A stretch of DNA of 7,208 nt, taken from positions 1-7,208 of the forward strand of contig CACZPX010000113.1 in the NCBI GenBank assembly GCA_902783095.1. Direction: 5' to 3'. Origin of the DNA: an uncultured Lachnospiraceae bacterium (GTDB lineage Bacteria; Bacillota; Clostridia; Lachnospirales; Lachnospiraceae). Shown here one piece after another: positions 5,942 through 7,208 of the stretch (the stretch's first letter is position 1; each line of letters begins with the position of its first letter). The notes under the pieces were generated by a model. It searched no databases. It was not told the DNA's origin and worked only from the letters and a program-made list of their open reading frames with translations. The position numbers and the translations under genes are program-made.

Positions 5942-5978
5942 AAAACCCCTGCCGGTCCTGTTCCGGCAGGGGTTTTTT
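5942..5978 (-). terminator. Hairpin terminator after the peptidase gene, possibly bidirectional
   Basis: A 14-bp perfect stem is formed by 5942-5955 and 5963-5976 around a seven-base loop; its core is CCCCTGCCGG/CCGGCAGGGG. On the minus strand it ends GGGGTTTT and starts about 19 bases past the peptidase stop. On the plus strand it is followed by six T's, so it could also stop plus-strand transcripts. Confidence 0.88.
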
Positions 5979-5996
5979 GAAAAGTGACAGCCGCCG

Positions 5997-7208
5997 TTAC
6001 GGCATGATCTCCGTCCAGTAGTCCCGGTTGTAGAGATCGGTCAGGCGGTACATCAGGCGCACGTCTTCTTTCTTCAGTTCCAGGTTGGTGATGGACAGGG
6101 GGCCGTCCACCTTGATCTGGTCGCCGATCATGTAGGTGTCCTGATAGTCGCCGTCATAGGTGTAGTAATCCGCGATGAAGTCGATGGTATCGCCGTTCTG
6201 CAGCGCCGTCAGCTTCTCCTGGGCCGCGAAGGCGTCCATCGGGTTGCCGGCCGCGTCAAAGCACTCCGCCGTAAGATCCTCCGCGTCGCCGGTCGTCTGC
6301 ACGGTCGCGACCTTGGCAACGGCATACAGCGGCTTGTCCGCCTCTTCCACGTCCTTTGCAGACTCCTCGTCCTTATAATTGAAGCGGACGCCGGCCACCA
6401 CGCCGCTCTCGTTTTCCGGCGTGAAAACGATCACCAGTTCCGCCAGCTGACCGTTGTACAGCACGGGCACGTGACCGGTGATCACGTAGTCCTCTTCCGT
6501 TCCCACGGAGTAATCCTGGTAAAAGGCCACCGTCTGGCCGTTGATCGCCAGCCAGGAGGTCTCCACCGGCAGCAGGTTGCCGTCCTTGTCAAACTCAAAG
6601 TAGGCGTCCAGGCCCAGGTCGATAAAGCCCTCGCCGTCGTCATAGAACATGGACAGCTTCACGTCGGTGAGCTGCTGCCAGTCTTCCAGTGACAGCGCGA
6701 TGCAGGGATCGCCGGCCTCGTTTTTGGTCCAGACCAGCCTGCTCTCGTCAAAGTGGTTCTCCGCGACGTATTCCGCCACCGCGTTAACGTCCATATTCTG
6801 CATGAATGCCGTGTTGCTGCGGTCCAGACCAAGCAGGGAGCCAAAGTCCCCGCCGCCGCCCAGCAGGCCGCCCAGCAGGTCGGAGATGCCGCCGCTGGTG
6901 TAATCACTGGAAGATCCGCCGATGCTGCCGAACAGGGATCCAAGCGCGGAGCCGGTGCCGCCGGCAGCCGCCTGGCCGCCCACCTCGGTCTGCGCAAACT
7001 TGCGGATGCACTCGGAATACTTGGCCGGCATGCCGATGGTGCTGTAGACCTTGGTCGCCGCGTCCACGTAGGAGGCCTTCCGGTAAGGGAAGTAGACCGC
7101 CAGTCCGTAGGCGTTTGACATGGAGCCGGAGGTGACGTTGTACTTGACCGCGCTCTTTAAGGCCGCCGCAAGCTCCTTGGCTTCCGTCGTGCCGATCTTG
7201 TTGGCCAG
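5997..7208 (-). CDS. C-terminal part of a probable clostripain-family (C11) cysteine peptidase, N-terminus beyond window
   Basis: The frame is open through the right edge and gives 403 residues to the TAA at 5997-5999. The ATG at 7119-7121 (MSNAYG) is internal: 29 in-frame codons precede it with no ribosome binding site at the ATG. The stretch SNAYGLAVYFPYRK (31-44), preceded by a helix-like ELAAALKSAVKY, matches what I know of the end of the C11/clostripain catalytic domain, where a GLSVYFP-type strand is conserved. The catalytic His and Cys would lie upstream, outside the window, so activity cannot be judged. Then comes a Gly/Ser/Leu-rich low-complexity linker (about 77-128) and a C-terminal beta-rich region of about 275 residues that I do not recognise. 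Family members are usually secreted or surface-bound. A non-peptidase protein sharing this tail is possible. The gene ends at a strong terminator. Confidence 0.7.
   Translation of the reverse strand: MANKIGTTEAKELAAALKSAVKYNVTSGSMSNAYGLAVYFPYRKASYVDAATKVYSTIGMPAKYSECIRKFAQTEVGGQAAAGGTGSALGSLFGSIGGSSSDYTSGGISDLLGGLLGGGGDFGSLLGLDRSNTAFMQNMDVNAVAEYVAENHFDESRLVWTKNEAGDPCIALSLEDWQQLTDVKLSMFYDDGEGFIDLGLDAYFEFDKDGNLLPVETSWLAINGQTVAFYQDYSVGTEEDYVITGHVPVLYNGQLAELVIVFTPENESGVVAGVRFNYKDEESAKDVEEADKPLYAVAKVATVQTTGDAEDLTAECFDAAGNPMDAFAAQEKLTALQNGDTIDFIADYYTYDGDYQDTYMIGDQIKVDGPLSITNLELKKEDVRLMYRLTDLYNRDYWTEIMP
6856..6879 (-). repeat. Perfect 12-bp tandem duplication in the Gly-rich linker
   Basis: CCGCCCAGCAGG occurs twice back to back on the plus strand. 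It encodes LLGG-LLGG within the low-complexity linker of the peptidase gene. Its length is a multiple of three, so the frame is kept; replication slippage is the simple explanation. Confidence 0.85.

Noticed and set aside
7119..7121. ATG as the start of the rightmost gene
   Set aside because: The frame continues upstream to the window edge with protein-like sequence and there is no ribosome binding site before this ATG, so it is an internal Met of a gene cut by the edge.

Overview
The window carries five protein genes, all on the minus strand. The two at the edges are incomplete. Most of the DNA is GC-rich (about 53-62% in the blocks I counted), Shine-Dalgarno sites are strong GGAGG types, and promoters look like housekeeping sigma boxes. 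Together with a clostripain-like secreted protease, a choline-binding-type wall-repeat protein and a tryptophanase-type lyase, this suggests an anaerobic, gut-type Clostridia member (Oscillospiraceae/Lachnospiraceae-like). That placement is inference; no RNA marker gene is present.

Layout in minus-strand reading order, from the right edge leftward. (1) 7208-5997: C-terminal 403 residues of a probable clostripain-family (C11) cysteine peptidase, ending at a strong hairpin terminator (5942-5978). (2) 5996-5725: terminator, an AT-rich promoter (TTGTCA-17-TATACT) and a leader of about 117 nt with no recognised riboswitch and no tnaC-like peptide. (3) 5721-4078: an enlarged tryptophanase/tyrosine phenol-lyase family enzyme whose substrate-pocket residues point to tryptophanase, followed by a terminator (4016-4042). 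(4) 3788-2538: a Gate-domain multi-pass membrane protein with its own promoter and terminator. (5) 2336-1596: a small stand-alone ABC/AAA-type ATPase with a probable extended -10 promoter. (6) 1521-1: a secreted wall-binding repeat protein running off the left edge. It is easy to miss because it has no stop codon in the window.

Gene-free stretches are all under 300 bases: 1522-1595, 2337-2537, 3789-4077 and 5725-5996. They hold the promoters, leaders and terminators listed. No tRNA, rRNA, CRISPR array, insertion sequence or attachment site was seen.

Functional reading: each gene has its own promoter and/or terminator, so this is a row of single-gene units rather than one operon. The lyase and the Gate protein are neighbours on one strand, and the Gate protein could plausibly move the lyase's substrate or product, but nothing in the sequence proves it. 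The peptidase and the wall-repeat protein are surface or secreted functions at the two ends. I do not see a clear new multi-gene system. The most notable items are the hidden repeat protein with a 255-bp tandem repeat inside an AT-rich island, the insert-bearing tryptophanase with its unexplained leader, and a possible short plus-strand RNA at the terminator between peptidase and lyase.
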